DNA from: Siphonodentalium dalli | Lineage: Eukaryota > Mollusca > Scaphopoda > Gadilida > Siphonodentaliidae | Reading direction: 5' to 3' | Assembly (NCBI GenBank): GCA_032622095.1 | Contig: CP136062.1 | Location: forward strand, 14,785,710-14,849,709 | DNA length: 64,000 nt | In this document: one piece after another, positions 12,513-24,215 of the stretch | How positions within the stretch are numbered: position 1 is the stretch's first letter | Layout: every line of letters begins with the position of its first letter | Made by a program: the position numbers and the translations under genes | The notes under the pieces: model-generated | Seen by the model: the letters and a program-made list of their open reading frames with translations, nothing else | Database searches by the model: none | Told to the model about the DNA's origin: nothing

Positions 12513-13155
12513 ATAATGGATGTAAAATGTTATCATCTGGTATTCTTTGATTTATGATGCACGTTTTATCAATTATGTATAGAACAGTCAAAATGTTTAA
12601 ATATTATGTAAATATTACTTTTGTATAAACGTATTTTATGGTAAAATATGAATTTTCTAGCAGCTTGGAAATGACAGCTCTCCCGTCTACAATATACGAG
12701 CGTGGTCCACAGTTATTGATCTATAATGAACTCGAACAAACTGGTATTTTATCAATTTCGTCATAGCAATAAAATAGTCTTTTTTCTTTGGCGAAATAAC
12801 CAGAAATTTCAAATAATTGACAACATTTTGCTCAATTCCTCCCCAAGGCAAGAACAAATATAAAAACTCATTCAAGATGGATTATCTCATTAAATAACAA
12901 ATTTGAAATAGTTGCGTGTGTATAAAATACTAAATATGAACTGAAGACTCCTGTCCGGAAAGGCTTCTATCAATTAATATTGATTTTATTTCGAATATTT
13001 TATTTGGACCGTTTATTTGTCTATTTTTAGAACAGATCATTGGGATAATACCACATTGTGGCGTAGGGCATTATGCTTTTCCTATATATTGGGTATATAC
13101 AATAATGGTAGTAAAAATGAAGTAAAACTGTCATAATGATAAGAATTCATAAAAT
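12503..13155. repeat. Module 3' flank, copy A (matches 22838-23485)
   Basis: About 650 bp nearly identical in order to 22838-23485: the ATGGATGTAAAAT segment, TTTCTTTGGCGAAATAACC, then a partial family 2 element (from 12871, CAAGATGGATTATCTCATT) and the shared TATATTGGGTATATACAATA tail. It marks the right side of the duplicated zinc-finger module. No gene is seen. Confidence 0.85.
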
Positions 13156-13356
13156 TGTAATAAGCGGGGAAATGAGTAAAATGTGAACTTCACGACGGCG
13201 ACTTTAACCCTTTACCCAACAAACCGGCCAAAACCGGCCAAATAAAGCTTCAACAGCCTAAAATATCTTCGGTCTGTCTCAATAGAACCATACAAATATG
13301 GATATCATTGGAACCGGCTCCTTGACCACACTGTGATGGTTACAGTTATGCCCTGT

Positions 13357-13425
13357 GCCAATGCATTCTCTTATATATGCGAGTCGACCATAGGTCGCCT
13401 CGCATATATAAGAGAATGCATTGGC
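13357..13425 (-). repeat. 69-bp near-palindrome, copy 1
   Basis: Arms GCCAATGCATTCTCTTATA and the inverse flank a centre with one conserved mismatch (GAGTCGACC against GGTCGCCTC). The mismatch gives the element an orientation; this copy is inverted relative to copy 2. Confidence 0.95.
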
Positions 13426-13505
13426 CTAAAAAAAAGTCTTTTTTTAACACTTTTTACCATTTTTTCTTACATTCTTTAACAATTTTATAATTTTTAATGT
13501 GTTAA

Positions 13506-13574
13506 GCCAATGCATTCTCTTATATATGCGAGGCGACCTATGGTCGACTCGCATATATAAGAGAATGCATTGGC
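13506..13574 (+). repeat. 69-bp near-palindrome, copy 2
   Basis: Same hairpin as copy 1 in the opposite orientation (GAGGCGACC...GGTCGACTC). Confidence 0.95.
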
Positions 13575-13736
13575 ACAGGGCCGTTCTGTTGGGTAAAGGG
13601 TTAAAGTATCATTAAAGTATTAAAAACCACGCTACTCTCACCTTCGGTACATGCACAACTCAATGATGACAAATCCGGCATCGTCTGCATTCTGACTTCG
13701 TCTTCGGTGTTGTAAAGTTTTCAAACTATATATGTA

Positions 13737-14433
13737 TATATATAACTACGTATTGTGACATTGTTCTATCCTCCGCTGCTTGAGACCACTTTTTAAAATG
13801 ACTTTTTCGTGATAGAAACATTTTGATTTTCTTTGGCACGTATTATGCGAAGGTATCTTAACATAACTATGTCGATCATCTATTCGATAAATATAACTCT
13901 CGTATGAGTTGTTCTGTTAGTTTTAGTCAGATCATTCAAGTTAAGGTCAGCAGTGGCTTCTGAACGGAAACACAACAGTAAACTCTATCATTCATTGTAC
14001 ATGTATGGACTGACCAAGTGATGGAGCCATCGAATTGAACATTGTTTTCTTATTAAAGTGTGGCAAACCATAGAAACAGGTGCACACCTTGGCTACGCAT
14101 ACGTGTAAGAGGATCAACACTGGGTGTCGCCCGTATCAATGCGATGTGTCCAGGGAATCATTTACTCAGTCAAGAAGGCATTCGTCCAGTCGAGAAACCT
14201 GATACACACCGGGGACCTCCCATATCATAGACATAGGAACCAAGACTGTATTAATGTAGTCTGTGCTAGAAGGTAGTTGTTATCCAGTCGATGAAGCCTG
14301 ACTAAATGTATATATGCACTGATCAACGCCGGCGGGAGTATCCGTACTAATGCGAGAAATCATTTACTCAGTCGAGTTTTCTAACGAAACATAAGATGAT
14401 CCAAAGTGCATTGAGTCCAGCGGAAGTAGGGGG
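13737..14433 (+). pseudogene. Zinc-finger module copy B, upstream region and decayed fingers
   Basis: 13737-14105 matches the upstream segment of copy A. 14105-14400 contains broken C2H2 pieces (CGATGTGTCCAGGG, a HTGDLP linker, an AATCATTTACTCAGTCGAG finger start and ACGAAACATAAGATGATCC). No finger is complete in frame. It runs into the left end of the DNA transposon at 14434. Confidence 0.75.
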
Positions 14434-14875
14434 TAACCCAAAATTCTCTGTTATAGTTTGTTTCTTTGCTGATTATTCATGGGGAGGGTCTCTGTAATGA
14501 TTTCTAGTGTGGCGTGGACGTCTCAACCTTGAGCATTTTTAGAAATCCAAGATGGCGTCTAAGATGGCTACCGGATTTCGGTATTTTATGTAATCGGTTA
14601 ATAACTTTCTCGAATTGAGGTTTAATATGTCAATTTATGATAGGAATCTTATATTATATGTGGATCGAACTATGTTTCACATTTTCGATGCTTGATTATA
14701 AAGATGGCCGTAAAAATGTCCGCCAAATACATGAAAATTATGCAATATTGCAATATATAGATTATTACAATAATTTGTTTTATCAAAAATACAAATAAAA
14801 TCCAAAGAAACGAATACAAAGCCAAAAGAAACCAATACGTCGCCAGTCGCGCGAATTTTAACAACAAGCGTGTTA

Positions 14876-15404
14876 TTAAAGATGGATTATCTCTTTAAAT
14901 AACAAATTTTAAATAGTTGTGTGGGTATAAAATATTAGATATGAACTGAAGACCTATGTCCGGAAAAGCTTCTATCAATTAATATTGATTTTATTTCGAA
15001 TATTAAATCGGGCCCGTTTATGTTACTATTTTTAGAACCGACCATTTTAGATGAGACCTTATTGCGATATAGAGCACTGGGCTGTTCCTGTGGCTACGCA
15101 ACAAATGCCAAATGTCACAGATTGGTTGTTTGTATTGTTTTGTTCCACAGATATAAGCGATAATGAGTATAATTAACGCTTATTTGTGACAAAATTGCAC
15201 AATATAATTTCTGGTCTCTGTTAACAGTAACCACTATTGTTCGTTAGCTGAACAAATACACCTTTTTATACCAGACCATATTCGAAATCAAATTAATATT
15301 AATCGATAGAAACATTTCCGGACAGGAGTCTTCGATTCAAATTTAATATTTTAAACCCCGGTAACTATATAATACATGTTTACAAAGAGATAATCCACCT
15401 TTAA
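14876..15404. mobile_element. TTAA MITE, family 2, nested in the DNA transposon
   Basis: TTAA at 14876 and 15401. Ends are AGATGGATTATCTCTTT and AAAGAGATAATCCACCT. It is the inverse of 10411-10942, with conserved inner words such as TTAACAGTAACCACTATTG. The insertion postdates the host transposon. Confidence 0.92.
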
Positions 15405-15532
15405 ATTATACGAATTGACCATACTGCATCCTCTATCTGAAGCATATGTTCCAAATCAATGTTATTCTCGTTAACATCACAGTGTTTTGTAAACTCGTTA
15501 AAACAGTTAAGCGCACCTTGACACGAACATAA

Positions 15533-18500
15533 TTACGTGCACGACAAACCAGCACGAGAGCACCCACATCTCTTTGATGAGCAAGGCGAATTGCTGGTGC
15601 ACGAACACCGTATCAGCTTCAGTATGCTATCCGGGGCCTTTGGTATGTTGTCGGCAACCGTGGTTGGAACGAGTTCGTCGCCATCTTTAGACCAACCACA
15701 ATTTGTTGCCTCCATATCCGACCAAGTAGCAACTTGAAAGTGAGCACGCTTTATATTTTCAATGAAAGCTTCGGTGGTTGGGGTTAACGAGTTCAATTTT
15801 GGATCACACGCCATTGACCGTTCAACTTTTAACGACCACATTTTCATTCTTGCTTCTGTTGTGCTCTTACAATTTTGGAGACCATAACACGTCAAAATGA
15901 AAGGCAAGACTTCGTCCACTACATCACTTATATTTATATGACTATTCCCGAGCATACTCAAAGGGTGCTTTCCACTGCGCAGAGTTTTTAGTGCCCAACA
16001 CTTCACAATACCAAAGTATATGATGCAACGGTGTCGCGCCCTGTCAATCCGTGCATCGCTAGCAGATCAGCGATAATTTTGCTATGCGTCTGGTAAGTTT
16101 TGTTTATGTCGATCGTAGTCTGACCTTTAGCTGGGGAAGCCATCCGTACACGTCCAGAAATCTCACCCACGTGCACGAAATGCAGAAGCATTATAAATAT
16201 GTCGGTGTCGTCAGCTTGGATGAGTGATCATGATGTTGAAATATTTGCTACCTGGTTAATGATGACCGTATCGGCTTCTTCCTGTGTTGACTTGAGGTCA
16301 ATTCGCGAACTATCAAACCTTTGGGGTTTTCCAGAGGCACTGGATCTTCTCCCGTAATGACCAATTTGTGTTGAGTTTCCTTCCAATCGTCAACGTGTTT
16401 CTGAAGGTCTTGGCAGATAAGATTAACAAGCTGTGCTTTGTTATGTGTAACAGTAAGAATTACTTTTTGGGATTGAAGTCGGGTAGTTGTCTTCAGTGTG
16501 TGCATCCGACTTGCATCTTGGTCTCGTCCGATTCCTTCGTGCTTCCTGTAATGTATCGATCAAGTACAAGGTAGACATATGTGGTCTTCATCTGGTTACG
16601 AATGTACAATCTAAACCAATTTAGATAATCCCGAGCAGCGCCAGGGGATGACCATCTGGCTCGAACATAGAAGCTGGAAATGGAGCGAGTTCGTGAGACA
16701 ATATGTCATTAATATCTACACTACGGGAGCTGTCATGCAGGCCCCATTGCGCCGACATATATGATTTCGGGGTAAAATATTTTCCCATCGTCTATCTTTA
16801 TATGCTTGCGGGACTGTTCCTTTGTATGCGCGTCACGGGTTATTTTATTGTGGAATCCGTCTGGCAAACTCTTCTCAAACTCTTGCATTTGCTTCAAACC
16901 CAATGCTCTAGAATTGTCAACATTCACAGTTTTGTCGCTAACTATCTTGCCCGAATCGATATTGATAAGACCATCGGGGTGCTGACTTGGTTCAAGGGGA
17001 TCAATACAAATCTCCAGTTTAGCTCGCAAAGCTTCCCTGTCGACAGCATCAAGTTTAATTCTGGACGTTGACTCTTCCTTGTGGTTTGTGAGATTGATTC
17101 GTATCACAATTTTGCATTGATTCTAAATCTTTTATCAGACCATTGCATGTGTGTAAGCTGTATGTCCAGGTTTTTTGATGCCCTCTGGCTTTAGTGTTAT
17201 ACCAATTATTCCAGAACGTCCGTGCCCATATCTCATAAATGTAGTTGCGATGGCCATGTCTGTCCAAATTCCATTAAAAATTCCAGTGTTGTGGTGCATT
17301 GTGTGCTCGCCCTTCACGAAGTGTTGGCCGACATGTTCGGGCAATGATTCCATTGAACGTAAATAATACAAGGCATAGCTGGCATATTGGATATGACCGG
17401 CTGCAAAAAACAATAGAATCATATCACTGACCGAATGTAGATGTAATGGCCAATCCGATTCACGCTTAGCACGTATGTATTTCAACATAAGAAACACTGA
17501 TCTCAACAGACAGTCAATCCACAGCTTAGACGTTCTACTTTGAAGTGCCAATCTGTCCAATGTCATGCATGCATTCCATTTCGAATTTGCGAAATACAGG
17601 ACACAACACTTATTCAGCCAACATTCGAGAGCACGAACATTTTGCAAAAATTTCTTTCCTGTGAGCATTTTCAATACTCCACCAAACTGTACAATGAGGA
17701 TTTCCACCAAACCACTTTCCGCCATCAACGAACCTATCGAGGCACAGTAACTCATCAGAAGATGCTTGCCCCGATTCGCAGATACACGTCATTAAACTTA
17801 GTATGATTGTCCCAAGTGTCGTGCAAGTCAACACGATATAACTGTTGGTCTGCAGTGAATATGACAAAGGCTTGTCCAGCTGATCGAGACAAAGTCTGAG
17901 CTGTTGTCATTGCAGCTATCATTTTTCTGTGAATCTGCTGATTGTCTGTCTATCAGCGGGAGATAGACAATATTTGTCTTTAGTCTAGCAGACTGTCCCT
18001 GTTCCCGACACAAATTGGTATTGTATTTATTATATTCGGAGCAGTTGTCCTTGTAAATCACAACCTCAAAGAAAGACAAATCGTTTTCACCTGCCCGCCG
18101 CCGCAAAATATCTTGATGGTGGCTGAATTTACGTGAAACGGTGGATTTGGGAACACTGTTTATTACAGTGTCCTTAGAAATTTTGTTGAATTGAGATTCG
18201 TCAATTGTATGTTCATCTATCGTGGTATTTGGAAGGTCATCTTTCTTCAAATGAGGAATTGATATCGCAGCGAGGAAAGTCATCAATGTGCAGTAAACAG
18301 ATTCTCCAATGGATATCCTATCAACTGAATATTGTATTCCGATCTGTTGCTGGTAATGTTTTTGCATTCCTCAACCACATGCTTAGCAACTGTTGTAATA
18401 TGCGGTTCTAAATCGTCTTCACTTTCTTCCTTTACCAATCTCAAAACATTTGCTGTATTTTGATGGAATGCTAAGACACTTGCATTACCGACAGCAGACA

Positions 18501-19266
18501 GTGTAAGGATTTCGTCACAAACGTGACGTTTCAGTTCAGTGATCGGCTGTGGCCGTGCCAAAAGACACCCATCGTGGGCTTTATATGCGTTGTGCAGTTC
18601 AACAGAATTCCAAATACGTTTCTTGTTGCTCGCGACTACATTGATGACATGCTGTAAAGCTGTATCCGCATGAGCAGTCACTGTGTGGTCAGATTCATTT
18701 GGCGTAAGGCTTCTTTTCTGGACAAATTTTGTCATACAATCCTTATGATAACGCACATCAACTGCATGAAGGTCAATCAGCGCACTTCCAATCCTACAAC
18801 GAACCTCCTGTCCCCAAACATCCCCTCGAGCATCACATTTTTCTAGTAGCCCTATCCTATATGACTTTCCCTATTCTGTGTGAGTCGAGCGACAAATATA
18901 TGCAGAGAGCCATCTTTCTGGGTTTGTATTATCCTTATTAACCATGCACTCCTGCCCACAATACAAACAATGCAATTGGAGCTGGAATCCAGAAACCGAT
19001 CGGCGAGATCTCTTAGCAGGTGATGCGTCCCTTCTTACAACATCCAAGTTGGTTTTTGACGTATATCGAGCAATGCAGTTCCTATGAAAGTTTAAGTTTT
19101 CATCTTCCAAAAGTTTGTCCTCTAAAATTGCATGTAGGTGATCGTCATAAACTTTACTTGCATTAATAATAGTCAGAATTCTACTTGTATTAGCATTAAC
19201 CGAACATAGGTCTGTCGAAATACACCTGTCGCCATACCGAAATTTAAAAATGCACTCTTCCGTCAT
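15533..19266 (-). pseudogene. Decayed transposon-type gene with PIN/XPG-like nuclease region
   Basis: Read right to left, successive open pieces in changing frames form one long protein. 19266-18871 has HRNC and CLYCGQEC clusters. About 18860-18283 contains RYHKDCMTKF. 18367-17828 is low in motifs. 17755-17135 contains MRYGHGRSGIIGITLKPEG. 17107-16733 contains HKEESTSRI and VNVDNS. 16505-16248 contains KLVITGEDPVP. About 16310-16003 contains EEADTVIINQ, DDTDIFIMLL and LTGRDT, the acidic motifs of a PIN/XPG-like fold. 16006-15533 ends in a Cys-rich CSCTSNSPCSSKRCGCSR tail. Frameshifts separate the pieces, for example near 18870, 18340 and 16005, and a TGA interrupts the run just before DDTD. 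The same domain order is widespread in uncharacterised, multicopy proteins of aquatic invertebrates. It is not functional as it stands. Confidence 0.75.
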
Positions 19267-19269
19267 AGT

Positions 19270-19745
19270 TCATCTCACACGAGTCTGAAACTGAAAGGAA
19301 AGACATTAATTTATATACAAACTCCGAAAATATATATATCAATCAATTAGTAACTCAGTCATCAACCAAGAGTATAATATGTGACACGAATGTGATTGCC
19401 GAGAAAATCTCAGCTGAAACAACTTAATCGCATTCAAAACAATTATAAAATAATGATGTGTTAATGACATAACACTCCATATTTGAATATACATGGGCAA
19501 TCACATGTAAAATAACCAATTGAACCACATCATTGCAGCTCCAAACTCAGTTATTTTAGCATATCGTTATATTTTTTTTATATTTTCACATATTTGGCGG
19601 CCATTTTGGCAGCCATTCTTAATTCATGACACCGACATTCCATATTAGCACTCAGGTAATATATTAGGTTATGTTTAGGGACCAAATAGCAACCGTACAG
19701 TTATTTGGAAAGAAGATATCAGCTTCAAACTAAAACTAGCATATT
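19270..19745. other. Transposon subterminal non-coding region
   Basis: It lies between the decayed gene's start and the right inverted end. It contains GGCGGCCATTTTGGCAGCC, mirrored on the left side by AAAATGTCCGCCAAATAC. It probably holds the element's promoter, but no core promoter was identified with confidence. Confidence 0.4.
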
Positions 19746-19904
19746 TTGGCAGCCATCTTGGACGCCATCTTGGATTTCTCAAATTGCTCAATGGTGAGGG
19801 GTCCACACCACCAAAGAAAACGTTACATAGACCATCCCCATAAATAGTCAGCAAAGAAACAAACTATAACAGAGAATTTTGGGTTAGGCCAAAATTCGAC
19901 ACTT

Positions 19905-21275
19905 GGCTGCTGGACCGCCCGTTTCAATGTGATGTGTTCCAGAAATAATTTAATATTCACTCGAATAGCCTGACGACAGCCAAGATGAACCACGCGGGAG
20001 ATCGACCATACCAATGTGATGTGTGCGGGAAATCATTTGCTCACTTGAATGACCTGACGAAACATAAGAATATCCACACAGGGGATCACCCGTATCATTG
20101 TGATGTGTGCGAGAAATCATTTACTCAGTCGAGCAACATGACTGCACATAAGAGGATCCACACGGGGGATTGCCCGTTTTAATTTGATGTGTGCGAGAAA
20201 TCATTTACTCAGTCTAGTAACCTGACTTCACATAAGAGAATCCACACAGGTGATCGGCCGTATCGATGTGATGTATGTGGGAAATCATTTACTCAGTCGA
20301 GTTCTCTGGTTACACATAAGAGGATCCACCCGGGGGATCGCCGGTTTCAATGTGATGTGTGCGAGAAATCATTTAATCACTCGGGTCAATTGACTAAACA
20401 CAAGAAGAACCACACCGGAGATCTCCCGTATTGCGATGTGTGCGAGAAATCATTTGCTCACTCGAGTAATATCTGGTTACACATAAGAGGATCCACGCGG
20501 GGGATCGCCCATATCAATGTGATATATGCGATAAATCATTTACTGCGTTTGGTAACCTGACTTCACATAGGAGAATCCACGCCGGTGATCGCCCATATCA
20601 ATGTGATGTGTGCGAGAAATCATTTACGCATTTGCAAAATCTGACTACACATAAGAGGATCCACACAAGGGATCGTCCATATCAATGTGATATGTGCGAG
20701 AAATCATTTAAGCACGAGAATCCACGCGGGTGATCGCCCATATCAATGTGATTTGTGTGAGACATCATTTACTCTTTTGCAAAATCTGACTACACATAAG
20801 ATGATTCACACGGGTGATCGCCCGTATCAATGTGATATGTGCGAGAAATCATTTATTCAGTCTTGTGACTTGGCGAAACATAAGAGGGACCACACGGGTG
20901 ATCGCCCGTATCAATGTGATTTGTGCGAGAAGGTATTCGCCCGGTCGAGTAATCTGGCTGCACATAAAATGATCCACACTGAGGACTATCCATATCAATG
21001 CGATATATGCGAGAAAACATTTACTCAGTCGACGTTTCTGACGAAACATAGAATGATCCACACTGCACGTGGAGCGGCCGTATCAATGTGATGTGTTCCA
21101 GAAATAATTTATTCCCTCGAGTAGCCTGATGATAGTCAAAATAATCCAGACGGGAGACTGCCCATATCAATGCGACGTGTGCGAGAACGGATCATTTACG
21201 CTGTTGAATGACCTGATGGAACAAACTGGGACCCACACCAGGGATCGCCCATAACATTGTTATTTACAAGTCCAA
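19905..21275 (+). pseudogene. C2H2 zinc-finger pseudogene, module copy C
   Basis: An array of at least twelve finger units of the same type as copy A, but disabled. Two fingers (19985-20182) end where Gln became TAA. 20189-20460 is open. A two-base insertion near 20469 shifts the frame, and fingers continue in the other frame to about 20710. There, most of a finger's helix is deleted (AAATCATTTAAGCACGAG). Four good fingers follow (about 20740-21058, ending TFLTKHRMIH). After that the pattern dissolves into partial fingers up to 21250. The start region at 19914-19990 matches copy A at about 8760-8810. Confidence 0.85.
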
Positions 21276-21296
21276 GAGGAGTAGGAGGTAACCTAT

Positions 21297-21594
21297 TAAA
21301 GGTACTCAATCCGATCCTATAGAGAGCCCCACACAGACTGAGCAGACGACACTCTGTAGTGCATGCTTCCATCTGTGTGAGGCTCCATGTGGGTTAATTT
21401 TTATTTTTTATGAAATTTGGAAGAATAGTAAAAAATTAATAAAATTGTAAAAAATTGTAAAAAATATTAACAAATGATGAAAAATTGTTAGGCCAATGCA
21501 TTCTCTTATATATGCGAGGCGACCTATGGTCGACTCGCATATATAAGAGAATGCATTGGCACAGGGTATATGGGTTGATACAAAAATCGGACAA
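21297..21594. mobile_element. Composite: family 1 end plus palindrome-bearing element
   Basis: It starts with TTAA and the family 1 end AGGTACTCAATCCGAT. It then switches to GAGAGCCCCACACAGACTGA, an A/T-rich spacer, the 69-bp palindrome (21492-21560) and the tail GGGTTGATACAAAAATCGG, the same tail as at 32441-32475. It looks like one element inserted into or recombined with another. Confidence 0.6.
21492..21560 (+). repeat. 69-bp near-palindrome, copy 3
   Basis: Intact copy with the same central mismatch orientation as copy 2 and followed by ACAGGG. Confidence 0.93.
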
Positions 21595-21736
21595 GATGAG
21601 CTTTCTGATTATTCATGGGGAGGATCTCTGTAATTATTTATAGAGTAGTGCATATGATATCTCACTCTTGAGCATTTTGAGAAATCCAAGATGGCATCCA
21701 AGATGGGCACCGGAGTTGGATATTTTAGATAATCGG
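21595..21736. repeat. Second copy of the DNA-transposon left end
   Basis: CTGATTATTCATGGGGAGG, TGAGCATTTTGAGAAATCC and AAGATGGC words follow the same order as 14473-14600. The first part, GTAGGAGGTAACC at 21282-21294, is separated from it by the composite element. It is interrupted on the right by a family 2 MITE. Confidence 0.7.
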
Positions 21737-22127
21737 TTGAAGATGGATTATCTCTTTAAATAACAAATTTTAAATAGTTGTGTGGGTATAAAATAATAGA
21801 TTTGAACCGAAGATCTATGTCCAGAAAAGCTTCTATCAATTAATATTGATTTTATTTCGAATATTAAATCGGGCCCGTTTATGTTACTATTTTTAGAACC
21901 GACCATTCGGATGAGACCGTATTGCGATATAGAACACTGGGCTGTTCATATGGCTGCGCAACCAATGCCACATGTCACAGATTGGTTGTGTGTATTGTTT
22001 TGTTCCACAGATATAAGCGATAATGAGTATAATTAACGTTTATTTGTGACAAAATTGGACAATATAATTTCTGGTCTCTGTTAACAGTAACCACTATTGT
22101 TCGTTAGCTGAACAAACACACCTTAGT
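21737..22127. mobile_element. TTAA MITE, family 2, right-truncated
   Basis: AGATGGATTATCTCTTT at the left, preceded by TTGA (decayed TTAA). The body is colinear with 14876-15265 and stops at ACACACCTTAGTCCC without a right end. The empty site for this insertion is the TTAA at 14598 in the other copy of the transposon end. Confidence 0.8.
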
Positions 22128-22305
22128 CCCATAAAACATCTTTAAAATATCAATATTGCATCTACATAACAATTCGCATTATCATGCGGAATCTGATATG
22201 CCATATTCGAAACCTGTACATGAAATCAGAACTGTCTGACTTACTACTGATTTGAGACATTATTTCTCCCGTGTTTGCGAATTATCAGAATAATATTCGT
22301 GTACA
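22128..22305. other. Short spacer
   Basis: No feature recognised between the truncated MITE and array 3. Confidence 0.4.
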
Positions 22306-22850
22306 CATCGTGTAATAATATAATGTAAACATGTAATAATATGCACATGTAATAATGTACACAGGTAATAATATACACATCGTAATAATAAACACATGTA
22401 ATATGCACACTGTAATGATATACACATCGTTTAATAATATACACACCGTGTAATATACACACCATGTAATAATATACACACCATGTAATACTATACACAC
22501 CATGTACTAATATACACACCATATAATAATATACACATCGTATAATAATATACACACCATGTAATAATATACACACAATGTAATAATATACACACCATGT
22601 AATAATATACACACCATGTATTAATATACACACCATGTAATAATATACACACCATGTAATAATATACACCCCGTATAATAATATACACGCAATGTAATAA
22701 CATACACACCATGTAATAGTATACACATCATGTAATAATATACACACCGTATAATAATATACACACAATGTTATAATATACACACAATGTAATAATATAC
22801 ACACCATGTAATAACATGCATATCATGTAATAACATACACATAATGTATG
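22305..22850. repeat. 19-bp minisatellite, array 3 (~28 units)
   Basis: Same unit as arrays 1 and 2. The left part (22310-22440) is degenerate and the rest is regular. It is followed by the module 3' flank. Confidence 0.95.
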
Positions 22851-23485
22851 TAAATTTTATCATCTGGTATTCTTTGTTTTATGATGCATGTTTTATCAAT
22901 TATGTATACAACAGTCAAAATGTATAAATATAATGTGAATATTACTTTTGTATAACGTATTTTATGCTGAAATTTGAATTTTCTGGCAGCTTGGAAATGA
23001 CAGCTCTCCCTTCTACAATATACGAGCATGGTCCACAGTTATTGACCTATAATGCACGCGAACAAACTGGTATTTTATCAATTTCGTCATAGCAATAAAA
23101 TAGTCTTTTTTCTTTGGCGAAATAACCGGAAATTTCAAATAATTGACAATATTTTGCTCAATTCCTCCCCAAGGCAAGAACAAATATAAAAACTCATTCA
23201 AGATGGATTATCTCATTAAATAACAAATTTGAAATAGTTGCGTGTGTATAAAATAATAAATATGAACTGAAGACGCCTGTCCGGAAAGGCTTCTATCAAT
23301 TAATATTGATTTTATTTCGAATATTTTATTTGGACCGTTTATTTGTCTATTTTTAGAACAGACCATTCGGGTAAAACCACATAGTGGAGTAGGGCATTAT
23401 GCTTTTCCTATATATTGGGTATATACAATAATGGTAGTAAAAATGAAGTAAAACTGTCATAATGATAAGAATTCATAAACTTGTA
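22838..23485. repeat. Module 3' flank, copy C
   Basis: Colinear with 12503-13155 at high identity, including the partial family 2 element from 23211. Confidence 0.85.
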
Positions 23486-23610
23486 GTGATAGTGTGTTGA
23501 GAGATGAGGTTGTAAGTGTATATTAACACATAAGAGCTTTTGAGTTGAGCTTTCATATATACATATATGTACACGTATATCTTTGTTTTGTTTTAACCAC
23601 TACTGTTCAC

Positions 23611-23671
23611 GCACGCACCCTCACACACACACACACACACCCAGGCACCCTCACCCTCACACACACACACG
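23611..23671. repeat. CA microsatellite, interrupted
   Basis: Two CA runs separated by CCCAGGCACCCTCACCCT. Confidence 0.9.
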
Positions 23672-24009
23672 AATATATATGGAACGCCATAGCTGCCTTC
23701 TATAGTTTATGAGACCAGACCCTCAAATTCGATGATTAAATTACAGGGAATTCATGTTGTTTGTATCGGATACTGAAAGTGGCATTCGTTGCGGCTGCAG
23801 CCGCGGTCATCGTTGTTCGAGATTCCTCTGATGTGGACATGCGCAGACATATTTCAGATATCGGTTGTGGCCGAAGCTGCAGACGATCTCGAAGTCCCTC
23901 TTAAATTCATAACAATTGAAACATTGGCATTCCGAAGGAAAATCGCGTAATATGCGTTGACCCATTTTGGTATATTTGTGGAACGCCATAGTTGCCTTCT
24001 ATTGCCGAT

Positions 24010-24215
24010 TGTCATATGTAGATACTTTGTCATTATATGCAGACACTTTGTCATTATATGCAGATAGTTTGTCATTATATGTAGATATTTTGTCTATATA
24101 TGCAGACACTTTGTCATTATATGCAGATACTTTGGCATTACATGCAGATAGTTTGTCATTATATGTAGATACTTTGTCATTATATGTAGATACTTTGTCA
24201 TTATATGCGGATACT
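24010..24215. repeat. 21-bp tandem repeat in the left arm
   Basis: About ten units reading DTLSLYA in the plus frame. The inverse repeat (KVSAYKD in the plus frame, four units) is at about 24600-24690. Confidence 0.9.

Larger units (their letters stand above)
13204..13604. mobile_element. piggyBac-like MITE, family 3 (CCCTTTACCCAACA ends)
   Basis: TTAA at 13204 and 13601 with exact inverted ends CCCTTTACCCAACA and TGTTGGGTAAAGGG. TTAA target sites and ends starting CCC are typical of the piggyBac superfamily. It carries two oppositely oriented copies of the 69-bp palindrome (13357-13425, 13506-13574) and no ORF. Confidence 0.92.
14434..19886 (-). mobile_element. 5.45-kb DNA transposon with long inverted ends, Academ-like
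   Basis: The left end (TAACCCAAAATTCTCTG, 14434) and the right end (CAGAGAATTTTGGGTTA, ending 19886) are inverse. The first 39 bp are identical, and similarity of roughly 80% by eye continues for about 135 bp, including GAAATCCAAGATGGCGTC. Inside is one decayed minus-strand gene (15533-19266) of a family with Cys/His clusters and a PIN/XPG-like nuclease region. That combination is described for Academ-type transposons, and the assignment here is inference. Terminal TA dinucleotides on both sides make the exact edge and target duplication ambiguous. A family 2 MITE is nested at 14876-15404. Confidence 0.65.

Noticed and set aside
11773-12591. Long minus-strand ORFs (up to 158 codons) in the 19-bp array
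   Set aside because: The unit contains no minus-strand stop and all three frames are open with the same peptide, so openness is expected without selection.
16703-17071. 122-codon plus ORF
   Set aside because: Antisense to the conserved HKEESTSRI segment of the decayed transposon gene.
22244-22807. 187-codon minus ORF in array 3
   Set aside because: Same minisatellite by-product.
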